This document shows positions 17,701 to 23,993 of a DNA stretch of 64,000 bases, piece by piece (within the stretch, counting starts at the first letter, position 1; each line of letters begins with the position of its first letter). The notes beneath the pieces are model-generated. The model had not been told where the DNA came from. It saw only the letters and a program-made list of their open reading frames with translations, and did not search any database. The translations under genes and the position numbers were made by a program. This DNA comes from CAYUQT01 sp964596165. GTDB lineage: Bacteria > Planctomycetota > Phycisphaerae > UBA1845 > JAFGLZ01. Location of the stretch: positions 3,234 through 67,233 of the forward strand of contig CAZQTW010000034.1 in assembly GCA_964596165.1 (NCBI GenBank). The letters are read 5' to 3'.

Positions 17701-20116
17701 CCAAGACGAGCCCGACATCGCCGTCTCACCTGCGCAAGTAGATGTGGGCGGTGTGCCCGTCAACTACACGGGGTACGTTGAGGTCACGATCACCAACACC
17801 GGCAGCAGGACGCTCACGGTCAGCAACATTGTGGCGAGCGCTGCACCGTTCGACGTCGTTCCGCCGACGGGCGGCTATCCGCTGTCCATCGTCCCGGGCG
17901 CGTCAGCCACCTTCCAAGTCAGCTTCAAGCCGGTTCAGGTCGGTTCCTTCACCGCCGTCGTTCGGATCTACAGCGACGATCCGGACTACGGTCCGACCAA
18001 TCCCTACACGCTCACGGTTCGCGGGAGCGGCGTCGCCGTGCCGGACATCGCCGTTCAGGATGCCGGCGGCAATCCGTTGACCGAGTTGGCCTACGGCGAC
18101 GTCGAGATCGGCAAGTCCAAGGACATCGCCGTGATCGTCCGAAATCAGGGGACCGCGCCGTTGACGCTGTCCGGCTGGCAGTCGAGCGATCCGGCGACGA
18201 TCTTCCTGGTCGGCACGCTGCCGACAACGGCGATTCCGGTGGGCGGCGCGGTCAATCTGACGATCCGATTCAAGCCGACCGTGGCGGGCGACTACTCGAC
18301 AGGCTGGTTCCGGCTGCTGAACAACGATCCCGACGTGGTGGGCAATTCCTGGGGCGCGCCGGTGGAGAGTCCGTACACCCTGACGCTGCAAGCGGCCGGC
18401 ATCACCATACCCCACCTGGTGGTCGAGGAGAGCGCCGGCGTCGTGAACGATCGGAAGATCGACTTCGGCACGCTGGCGACCTCGGCCGGTCAGGTCGATC
18501 AGCTCTTCGTCATTAAGAACACCGGGACCGAAACCCTCTCGATCACAAGCTGGTCGTTCGTCGGCGATCCGCAGTTCCAGATCCTCGGACTGCCGTTGAT
18601 CCCCTTTGATCTCGCCCCCGGCGCCACGAGGACGGGAACGGTCCGGTTCACCATCACCGGCCAGGGCGATTTCGCCGGGACGTTGACGCTGTTCAGCAAC
18701 GATGCGGACTATCCGGCCGGTTACACGCTCACCACGCAATGTAAGGTGAGAACGGGCCATGCGGCCACGGCGCCCAGTACCCTGACGTTCGGCAACGTCG
18801 AGATCGGCCAGACGTCGGCCTCCCAGCAGTTCAAGATTACCAACACGGGCCAAGCCCCGCTAAGCGTGACCTCGGTGGTAAGCGGCAATGCCGCCTTCAC
18901 GCTCGTCCGGCCGACGGGATACACGGGGGCGTTCACGCTCCAACCGGGCCAGAGCACGCCGATGTTCACGGTTACGTTCAAGCCCACGCAGGCAATGACG
19001 TACTCGTCGAGCATTCAAATCACCAGCGACGACCCGGACAATCCCGTCGTATCCCAGCCGGTGCTGGTCGGAACGGGCGTTGTCCTGCCCAGTCTGACGG
19101 TCCTGGAGACGTCGGGCACGCCCAACGACAACAGCATCGATTTCGGCAAGGTGAAGATCGGCCAGACGGCCGTCCAGACCTTCACGATCAGGAACGACGG
19201 TACGGGGCCGCTCACGGTGTCGGCCTGGTCGTCCAACAACACCGCCTTCACGCTGCAACCCGCCAACGGGTCGGGTGGCGCCGACGACATCCAGTTGGCC
19301 CCCGGCGACAGCCTGACGGTGACCATCACGTTTACGCCCTTCGCCGCCAATCATTCGGGGCAGATCACGATCCTCAGCAACGATACCCGCAGAAGTCCGT
19401 ACTACCTCCAGGTTTACGGGCAGGGAACGGTGCAGTCGGTCGCGGCCGACTTCAACGGCGACGGTCGCCTCGATATGAGCGATATGGAGCTGTTCAAGAC
19501 GGCCTTCGGTTCGAGAGCCGGCGAGGCACGCTACCATGTGAAGTACGACTTGGACGGCCCGGACGGCGACGTGGACTCCGGCGACTTGGGTGTGTTCCTC
19601 GGCGCGTTCTACACGAGCGCGGCGCCGGGCAAGCAGATCCTGACGGCAAAAACTAAGGGCGACAACGCGACGCCGAGTGTTCCGCCCGCGCCGACGCCCG
19701 CGGTGCAAGCAGACGTGTCGGTGACGGCCGCGACTGCGGGCTCCGTCGAGACGCCGAAGTCCGGAACCGACGACGACACGCACGACGTAGTCGAAGGCTT
19801 GTCCTTCCTGTCGAACATCGGGGCGATTCCGACCGTGACGATCGGGTCGGTGGATACGGGCGTCCAGGCGGCGACCGAACTGACGGACGTGGCGGCGGCC
19901 GGTGTCGATCGGGAGGCGGCGGAGTTGAACGACAATGCCTCGACGTCCGACCTCCTCGCTGCGGCAACCGCGCCACCGGTGGAACCTGCGGCGGTCCTGA
20001 CAGTCGCCGAGACAACCGAGGGCGCCGGGTCGTCGGGCGCCGCGATCGCGGAATTGAGCCGCATCGATGCGGTGGTCGTGCCGTATGCCGACGCGCTGCT
20101 GCCGATCGAAGCCTAG
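11783..20116 (+). CDS. Giant secreted LEPR-XLL protein with beta-propellers, ASH (choice-of-anchor D) repeats and a dockerin-like domain
   Basis: A 2777-residue protein, start 11783, with GGGGAGGG seven bases upstream. The N-terminus RLSIEPLEPRRLLDVSG is the LEPR-XLL motif typical of very large planctomycete surface proteins. Residues about 30-1250 contain repeated propeller-like strands (AIDQQGYPVVAHE, WIEMGRGS, AYIDSNR). ASH/SPD-2/Hydin-type Ig repeats begin near 1258 and 1383. A TolB-like propeller covers about 1494-1833, and more ASH repeats start near 1840, 1975, 2086, 2209, 2326 and 2436, each with the pattern 'DFGxVxIGQT...FxIxNTGxxPLxVxxxxS'. A dockerin-like pair of EF-hand loops (DFNGDGRLDMSD and DLDGPDGDVDSGD) lies at about 2553-2611. 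An acidic Ala/Val/Thr-rich tail of about 165 residues ends the protein, which is unusual because dockerins normally finish the chain. A likely adhesin or matrix scaffold; it is followed 67 bases later by a cohesin-like gene. Confidence 0.85.
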   Translation: MSKRNVVAKRKNRLSIEPLEPRRLLDVSGVWQEMGFRSASGGGMTYHPYFFDDDYFKSETDGRGNRAMAIDQQGYPVVAHERVQWIAPSTVYAPPAIIVQRYNGFEWITLGGEAGVYGPVGGGVDPAVAIDFKGQPYVAFLSGSEIYLKYFDGAAWQTMDGGSGNVSNDSVKNAEPDVVIGTDGLPIVAYTAYDATGNDMDIVVKKWNGNRWVELTNGLEFGEAQGVSASLYGDGVSNDIYDSKNPSITIDKSGYPILAWSSETYANNNEIYIRRWTGGEWVEIGTDSASGPPGKFGPEDTVPSRGISNDDTMSLEPVVRVTDDNTIIVAWIDYQDYSNRTNAGIYLKKYEQGAASPVWEEYSLGSATGHGITPVPGMTFQNLSMDVGPHATDPSGEWTPVLAWSSLATGAEPWVARFNPGTSTWEFLVGDGADPLITEPLDGPHPWADFVIAGVTPDATGWMNIYANLPVVGIDPTTGHEILVYSNREIYFPDWEVYAQQYRANSDYFEIRDLDETRTVNISVAWASNPGTPTGDLIVSLLDGDGAAVRTSLGGQMLSVTPTAYVDPVGGDTRGLVRLKLEGQTWGEQNYILTVDQGGADQVVDEIEPNEVYLDRQIIRSTSGNQEARTVKIGSPAGPEKAGINNQWIEMGRGSLTRGGLDNSPLPSIGPIMATSYDGSPIMAYIDSNRRGDAWLEVKIFDQQARDEYGQPGTWINLTENVPLTSSVIDGALTWGAQGFGLTGIGDPVTKVIDVSCDPTFLNSLNGKVFVAVTDGTCIDVYEAKYGADPTRPNGYSQLTLIGGDHAVTAPAGGKIVWVSVQAGPDGEVALAWEWFNPNGYPAAVGSSGTRPRLGAGDVYLRLWDPTANGGSGDWIEMGAGSSANPNANGVGGMTNDGFSRYPDLAFIPTPADPPGTGANKKGSYVLAWSYGSWDSTAGEPSPAQEPEPRFTSGFESYGIKVAWFDKNTQTWSTNIVDSAGPYTLYTWNKTDVIGAYQARRKWPSITIGDTGLPFVSWTLELYTYSVQDLSKDNPDAGSYYYLCSWIEGWQCYYQGYWSPRVAPGHKWEVGTSVSHQGQEQSRVSGGEITEDPLMSMAVGNAGQMPIVTWQVLDIDASNTQDDPSRTKIPHNRGSVTLIDEVGEATYYDIWRPNGEAGWFYSASEQRQIFVRRYNESASTWEQLNSITGIAELGEFTSATGNPYHGVDQWWSSGFWPSIALMTNPTAQYADPVIGWLNDSESTVYVRGYTPNSRLPILEVHETLGADDAVLNFGLSHIGVPTLWTYLTISNSGNGALTILDFKVPSGFEYTLVDENGSTALLDELNSGGIVLSPSEFFTMRVRFTPDMDDAGAHYEMMEIVSTDPLHPNYPLLLMGVGTNGAVIKINETAGVTNDLVLPFGFVEKGEERQITFAIQNTGVDPLKLERIFAGLPGIFSVGAYPSEIAAGATATITVTFRPQTEKKQPVYDTLAIYSNDVVTPRVFIQLIGNAPALTDVSGTRLTSGSEVYPTINNDYVAYVRTSTYSTDAEPDGNIYLFNRATQTELATPIGTGHDPHMWDDWVVFSGGLYDITNTKLYTFSGIPGYTVSNVRHLAVDGNRVAISATVNGVQGIYVLQINRDLLRTTGNWGTSIGTGNVVEQVWLVPKSTASATSDYPALRGDYVAWREAPTSGTREATDKNIYLCKYTEAVPGAVRLTGTQGAPGFMIPHFAGNRVVWMDDRWGAANPQIFMYDIDTNSGYQLTNSFSQKGAVFACSEGLIVWADRRSGNWDLYAFDLNTWAESPEAARETQLTFDSYNQFNPSLGGAWVAYQDDRPNPTNNQWDVYYALFPSPPNIGVRELTGVQNDRILDLGKANLGMPKGIGFEIRNTGYDILSITGYTLNNLAGYESELTFIRYNDANKNLRLDPGETIYDANWQPGEALPDLGVEGYHSIWMTWTPTAVGQLPTNAGMTIFSNADREPEYAVAIVGTAQDEPDIAVSPAQVDVGGVPVNYTGYVEVTITNTGSRTLTVSNIVASAAPFDVVPPTGGYPLSIVPGASATFQVSFKPVQVGSFTAVVRIYSDDPDYGPTNPYTLTVRGSGVAVPDIAVQDAGGNPLTELAYGDVEIGKSKDIAVIVRNQGTAPLTLSGWQSSDPATIFLVGTLPTTAIPVGGAVNLTIRFKPTVAGDYSTGWFRLLNNDPDVVGNSWGAPVESPYTLTLQAAGITIPHLVVEESAGVVNDRKIDFGTLATSAGQVDQLFVIKNTGTETLSITSWSFVGDPQFQILGLPLIPFDLAPGATRTGTVRFTITGQGDFAGTLTLFSNDADYPAGYTLTTQCKVRTGHAATAPSTLTFGNVEIGQTSASQQFKITNTGQAPLSVTSVVSGNAAFTLVRPTGYTGAFTLQPGQSTPMFTVTFKPTQAMTYSSSIQITSDDPDNPVVSQPVLVGTGVVLPSLTVLETSGTPNDNSIDFGKVKIGQTAVQTFTIRNDGTGPLTVSAWSSNNTAFTLQPANGSGGADDIQLAPGDSLTVTITFTPFAANHSGQITILSNDTRRSPYYLQVYGQGTVQSVAADFNGDGRLDMSDMELFKTAFGSRAGEARYHVKYDLDGPDGDVDSGDLGVFLGAFYTSAAPGKQILTAKTKGDNATPSVPPAPTPAVQADVSVTAATAGSVETPKSGTDDDTHDVVEGLSFLSNIGAIPTVTIGSVDTGVQAATELTDVAAAGVDREAAELNDNASTSDLLAAATAPPVEPAAVLTVAETTEGAGSSGAAIAELSRIDAVVVPYADALLPIEA

Positions 20117-20183
20117 GATAAAGGGGATAACGACCGAGTCGGCTTGCGGGCTCGCCGCGAGCGCAACCTCGGGAGGGATAGAC

Positions 20184-20861
20184 ATGATTCGTTACGTGAC
20201 GGCGATCGTGACCGTTGTTCTCTGTTCGGCCCCAGCCGCATGGGCGGAGACGGGCGTTCGCGTCGAGAGCGTCTTCGTTCGGGCCTATACCACCAGCGAA
20301 ATCACCCAGGCGGAGGTGAATCAGAGCGTTCAACTCATCGTGAGCGTGAAGGACATCAGCACGAGCCCCCTGGGCGTTGCGATCGGCTACATCGACGTCG
20401 CCTGGGACCCCAATATCCTGCAATTGGTCGATCCCATCGACGGCAGCAACAGCACGACCAACGATGTCAGCCCCTTGTTCAAAAATCCCTGGACCGACTT
20501 CTTCAAAGGCACCAAGAACAGCGATGGGGTGGTGATGGACCTCGGCGCGGGGCAAGGGCTTGTCCCCCCCGTGTTCAACTTCGGCAATACGGTGAGCTTC
20601 TTCACGCTCACCTTCACGACAAAGGCAAAGGGGAATCCGGCGGTGACGCTGACACCCCACGACTTCGGAGTCATCGTGACCGAGCAGCCGGGGTCCGTCC
20701 AGAATTATCAGACGATCAACCCGACGTTGACCGTCGTCGGTTCGGGCGGCTCCGTCGAGCCCACACCCGGGCCGGCTTGTCCGTCGTCCGCCGCTCCGTT
20801 TCTCGCGGCGTTCCTGGCCGGCTGGGTGGGGGTGTTGGGCAGCCGCCGACCCCGGCGGTGA
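20184..20861 (+). CDS. Secreted cohesin-like protein with C-terminal anchor-like tail
   Basis: A 225-residue protein; the ATG at 20184 has GGGAGGG seven bases upstream. Signal peptide MIRYVTAIVTVVLCSAPAAW ends AWAE. Residues about 23-190 resemble the cohesin fold: QSVQLIVSVKDI at the start, GYIDVAWDPNILQLVDP in the middle and SFFTLTFTTKAKGNPAVTL towards the end, with strands separated by short polar loops. The C-terminus has a Pro-rich linker, a Cys, a 20-residue hydrophobic segment and RRPRR, which looks like a PEP-CTERM/exosortase-type or simple membrane anchor, although the exact PEP tripeptide is absent. It lies 67 bases after the dockerin-bearing giant gene in the same direction, so the two are probably one transcript and may bind each other. 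Fold recognition by eye only. Confidence 0.6.
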   Translation: MIRYVTAIVTVVLCSAPAAWAETGVRVESVFVRAYTTSEITQAEVNQSVQLIVSVKDISTSPLGVAIGYIDVAWDPNILQLVDPIDGSNSTTNDVSPLFKNPWTDFFKGTKNSDGVVMDLGAGQGLVPPVFNFGNTVSFFTLTFTTKAKGNPAVTLTPHDFGVIVTEQPGSVQNYQTINPTLTVVGSGGSVEPTPGPACPSSAAPFLAAFLAGWVGVLGSRRPRR

Positions 20862-21203
20862 ACCGGCCGCCGAGTCCGCTAATCGCCCCATCCGCCGACC
20901 GGCGGCCAACCGGTCAAGTCGAACAACCGACCCGGACTGTCGTATTACTCACATCGAGATCCGGTGTTGTACGCCCCGCGATGTGTCGATAACCTTGCGG
21001 GAGGAGCCGTGGCAGAAGTATCGGTGGTGCATGCCGGTCGGATCGGCACAGGCACCGCCCGCCCGACCAAGGGTCGGGCGGGCCGACGCATCCAACTCAA
21101 TGAGACGGGGTCTTATCGTCACCAGGCTCCTGACCGCGTTTCCGAGAGATTAATCGTGCGTCCAACGTTGCCTTTTCGCGATTCGCATCAGGTGAGACAG
21201 ACT
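20862..21203. other. 342-bp intergenic region with strong hairpin
   Basis: No gene was recognised. The frame of the following phosphohydrolase stays open back to 20964, but those residues lack any signal peptide or homology and the start at 21204 has a good ribosome site. The main feature is a perfect 12-bp stem at 21057-21083. Confidence 0.55.
21057..21083. terminator. Perfect 12-bp GC hairpin (terminator-like or dispersed repeat)
   Basis: GCCCGCCCGACC and GGTCGGGCGGGC pair perfectly around a 3-base AAG loop. It lies 195 bases after the cohesin-like gene and 120 bases before the AlkP-family gene. There is no T-tract, so factor-independent termination is doubtful; transcript-end protection or a REP-like repeat are alternatives. 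Confidence 0.4.
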
Positions 21204-23420
21204 ATGATTCGTCCATTGTGTCGGGGCCTCGAGCTTGTTGCCTTTGGGCTCGCCGTGTTGGCAGGGCCCGATGCCGCTCAGGCCTATGTCGACCCCGGTA
21301 CCCAGGCCGCCGTCGTGGGTAGCCTGGCCGCCTTTTTGGGCGTCTTTGCGGCGTTCTTCGGCTTCGTGTTGTGGCCCTTCCGCAAGCTCCTCGATTTCCT
21401 CTGCAAGCGGACCGGCCTGCCGCGTGCCTGCGGCAAGGCCGTTATCATCCTTCTTGTCGTGGGCGGGCTGGCCTACGGTACCTACGCCCTCAATGAACGC
21501 TATGATTTCCTCCCTTCGCTTGCCGGTGGCACGGACCACCAAGAGACGCCCTCGCCTGTCAGCTATGCGAAGTTCGAGCGCGTCATGGTCATCGGGATGG
21601 ACGGGCTCGATGCCGGCATTACCGAAGACATGATGAGCAAGGGTGAACTGCCCAACTTCGACAAGCTGCGAAAGATGGGGTCCTATGCGCGCCTGCGGAG
21701 CAGCAATCCCCCGCAGAGCCCGGTGGCCTGGTCGTGCATCGCCACCGGCTGCAATCCGGGCAAGCACGGGATCTTCGATTTCATCCATCGCGACCCGAAA
21801 ACCTACGTCCCGGAATTGTCCATCTACCGTCCAAACCCCAAGATCAGCGGCCGCGAGAATCGCTACATCCCGACACGTAAGGTGCCCGGATTTTGGACGC
21901 TGTTAAGCAAGCAGAAGGTGCCGACGACCGTCATCCGCTGGCCGAATGCGTTTCCGCCGGATGCGGTGGAAGGAAACTTCCTCAGCGGCCTCGGCGTACC
22001 GGACATCCTCGATCGCCTCGGTCGCTACTCGTTCTACTCCACCAACGATACGCTCTTCCCGGCCAAGACCCCGAACAAGATGGTCAAGGTGTCCTGGGAG
22101 GGGGCCAAAGCGACCACGGCGCTGTTCGGTCCCACGCTCAGCACACTCACGGGCAAGCAGGAGTCGCAGGTCCCGTTGCACCTGACACGGAAGGACAACA
22201 AGCGAGTCGTCTTGGATCTGGACGGCAAGCCGGTAGGTGACATCGGCGTCGGCGAATGGTCCGGGTGGGTACCGGTCAAGTTCAGCGGAGGATTGACTAG
22301 CGCAAACGGCATCGTGCGTTTCCTGCTGATGGCCCTCGAGCCCGATCTGAAGCTTTATGCGACGGCCATCCAAGTGGATCCGGTCGAACCGCTCTTTCCG
22401 ATCACCGCCCCCGACGCCTATGCCGGCCAACTGGCCGATAAACACGGGCGGTATTTCACGATCGGCATGCCGGAGGACGTCAAGGCACTGAGCGAAGAAG
22501 TCATGTCGCCGGATCACTTCCTGTCCATGTGCAAGCTGATCGAGGCCGAGCGCGACCGCATGTTCGATTTCGAGTTGGCCAGGTTCTCGAAGGGCGTCTT
22601 TGCGTTCGTCTTTGACACCTCCGACCGTATCCAACACATGTTCTGGGCGGCACGTGACCCGGATCATCCGGGGTACAAGCCCGGCTATGCGGAAAAGTTC
22701 CGCAACGTGATCCCCGACATGTATCGGAGGATGGACGCCGAGTTGGCCAAGATCCTCCCCAAGCTCGACGCCAAAACGGCTTTGGTTGTGGTGAGCGACC
22801 ACGGATTCAATACGTATCGCAAGTCGATGAACATCAACTCGTGGCTCGTCGAGAACGGTTACCAGGTGCTCGATACGCCGGACGGCAAGGACGGCCAGGC
22901 GTTCTTCCAAAACATCAATTGGGCGAAAACCAAGGCCTATTCCATTGGGTTCAACAGTATCTTCATCAATCTCAAGGGCCGCGAACGCGACGGCATCGTC
23001 AATCCCGGCGACGAGTACCGCAAGCTGTGCGACGAGATCGCCGAAAAGCTCCGCGCGTTCAAGGACCCCCAAAATGGCCAACCGGTTGTGCGAATGGTCT
23101 ACTGGGGCGGGGAGATCTACAAGGGTGAACAAGTGGCCAATGGGCCCGATCTCGTCGTGGGCCTGACGGTCGGCTATCGTGCCGGCGGCGAGAACGTCCT
23201 CGGCGCCGCGCCACGACAAATCCTGGAAGACAACGACAAGCACTGGTCCGGCGACCACCTCTACGACCCGCATTACGTCCCGGGGATCTTCTTCTCGAAC
23301 CTCAAGATCCGACGCGACAACCCGAGTCTGATCGACGTCGCCCCCAGCATTCTCCAGTGCTTCGGTATGCCGAAGACGGAGTGGATGGATGGCGAGGCCC
23401 TCTTTGACCTGAAGGAATGA
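21204..23420 (+). CDS. AlkP-superfamily membrane-anchored phosphohydrolase/phosphomutase (COG3379-like)
   Basis: A 738-residue protein. The N-terminus has a signal-like helix, AYVDPGTQAAVVGS and a second hydrophobic stretch (AAFLGVFAAFFGFVLWPF), then a third helix near residue 80 before a large extracytoplasmic or cytoplasmic catalytic domain. Catalytic-domain landmarks are VMVIGMDGLDAGI (first metal Asp), NPPQSPVAWSCIATGCNPGK followed by HGIFDF (nucleophile region), DTSDRIQHMFW and VVVSDHGFNTYR (second metal site DHG). These are the marks of COG3379-type predicted phosphohydrolases in the alkaline phosphatase superfamily. The nucleophile would be the Ser or Thr in the AWSCIATG segment. Start 21204 has GGTGA nine bases upstream. 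The substrate is unknown; a role in surface glycolipid or polymer modification is plausible beside surface-protein genes. Confidence 0.8.
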   Translation: MIRPLCRGLELVAFGLAVLAGPDAAQAYVDPGTQAAVVGSLAAFLGVFAAFFGFVLWPFRKLLDFLCKRTGLPRACGKAVIILLVVGGLAYGTYALNERYDFLPSLAGGTDHQETPSPVSYAKFERVMVIGMDGLDAGITEDMMSKGELPNFDKLRKMGSYARLRSSNPPQSPVAWSCIATGCNPGKHGIFDFIHRDPKTYVPELSIYRPNPKISGRENRYIPTRKVPGFWTLLSKQKVPTTVIRWPNAFPPDAVEGNFLSGLGVPDILDRLGRYSFYSTNDTLFPAKTPNKMVKVSWEGAKATTALFGPTLSTLTGKQESQVPLHLTRKDNKRVVLDLDGKPVGDIGVGEWSGWVPVKFSGGLTSANGIVRFLLMALEPDLKLYATAIQVDPVEPLFPITAPDAYAGQLADKHGRYFTIGMPEDVKALSEEVMSPDHFLSMCKLIEAERDRMFDFELARFSKGVFAFVFDTSDRIQHMFWAARDPDHPGYKPGYAEKFRNVIPDMYRRMDAELAKILPKLDAKTALVVVSDHGFNTYRKSMNINSWLVENGYQVLDTPDGKDGQAFFQNINWAKTKAYSIGFNSIFINLKGRERDGIVNPGDEYRKLCDEIAEKLRAFKDPQNGQPVVRMVYWGGEIYKGEQVANGPDLVVGLTVGYRAGGENVLGAAPRQILEDNDKHWSGDHLYDPHYVPGIFFSNLKIRRDNPSLIDVAPSILQCFGMPKTEWMDGEALFDLKE

Positions 23421-23506
23421 GGGGATTAATGAGACGAAAATCCTGAATTCAGGACCCAACGCCAAAAACAGGAACTGAATCACTAAAAATTGATCGGTAG
23501 TATTGC

Positions 23507-23521
23507 GGATCATTATGATCC
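23507..23521. promoter_or_regulatory. 15-base palindrome (operator-like)
   Basis: GGATCAT and ATGATCC are perfect 7-base arms around a single T. The length and symmetry fit a dimeric repressor site, but no promoter was identified beside it, and it could equally be an RNA hairpin downstream of the phosphohydrolase gene. Confidence 0.3.
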
Positions 23522-23564
23522 ATCAAATCATTACCTGCGGCCCTTCAGATCCCCGTTCGATTCC

Positions 23565-23606
23565 GTAGACCCTCAATCCTAGACCCCGCCCCAGGCCCTC
23601 CCTCAG
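23565..23606. repeat. Degenerate heptad tract C
   Basis: Consecutive heptads read GTAGACC, CTCAATC, CTAGACC, CCGCCCC, AGGCCCT and CCCTCAG. The CTAGACC and GTAGACC units are close to CTATACC and CCAGACC in tract B, although the two loci are 16 kb apart. Confidence 0.5.
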
Positions 23607-23779
23607 GATCTACATGCTCGGCGTTTATCGGGCCGAATGCGTCAAAAAAAACTTCGGCATGCGAACGAACCTCTCGTTGACCGCATCGTATTATGAGCAG
23701 AGCACAAGACATCAAAATCCCAAACCCCTAACCAGCGATGCTGGGAGCCGTCGAAGAGACGAGGCCCAGCAGTCTGAAC

Positions 23780-23808
23780 AAGGCCACGGTCCCCTCCTCC
23801 GTGGCCTT
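23780..23808. terminator. 10-bp inverted repeat, terminator-like
   Basis: AAGGCCACGG pairs perfectly with CCGTGGCCTT around a 9-base pyrimidine-rich loop. On the plus strand CTTCGTT follows, a weak T-rich run. It lies 360 bases past the phosphohydrolase gene and 185 bases before the MFS start, so it may end a small unrecognised transcript or separate the two units. Confidence 0.4.
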
Positions 23809-23993
23809 CTTCGTTGCGCGGCCTGCGATCCGGGCCCGCCCCAGTCCGCGCGCCAGGCGGCCGGCAGACCCGGTTCCACCCACCGTCCGTCCGCGGCGAG
23901 GCAGCGCTCCCACGTGCCGCCGAAGGGGCTGCCCGCAGTTCGCGGACAGTCCGGCATCGACTTGCCGTGTCTCTTCCGCTAAGCTGGGCAGTC

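Larger units (their letters stand above)
23421..23993. other. 573-bp intergenic region with palindrome, heptad tract and hairpin
   Basis: No supported gene. The first 140 bases are visibly AT-richer than the surroundings. The region holds a 15-base palindrome (23507-23521), a degenerate heptad tract (23565-23606) and a 10-bp-stem hairpin (23780-23808). The frame at 23614-23982 on the plus strand has no family similarity and is taken as chance. Confidence 0.5.

Noticed and set aside
18860..20185. 441-codon minus-strand frame opposite the ASH repeats and dockerin
   Set aside because: Composition dominated by Arg/Gly/Val with no recognisable motif; it mirrors the codon bias of the plus-strand gene.
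19653..20909. 418-codon minus-strand frame across the 3' end of the giant gene and the cohesin-like gene
   Set aside because: Spans two plus-strand genes with good ribosome sites; its translation is low-complexity Arg/Pro/Ser.
23614..23982. 122-codon plus-strand frame before the MFS gene
   Set aside because: No recognisable family, crosses a perfect hairpin, and lacks a ribosome site.
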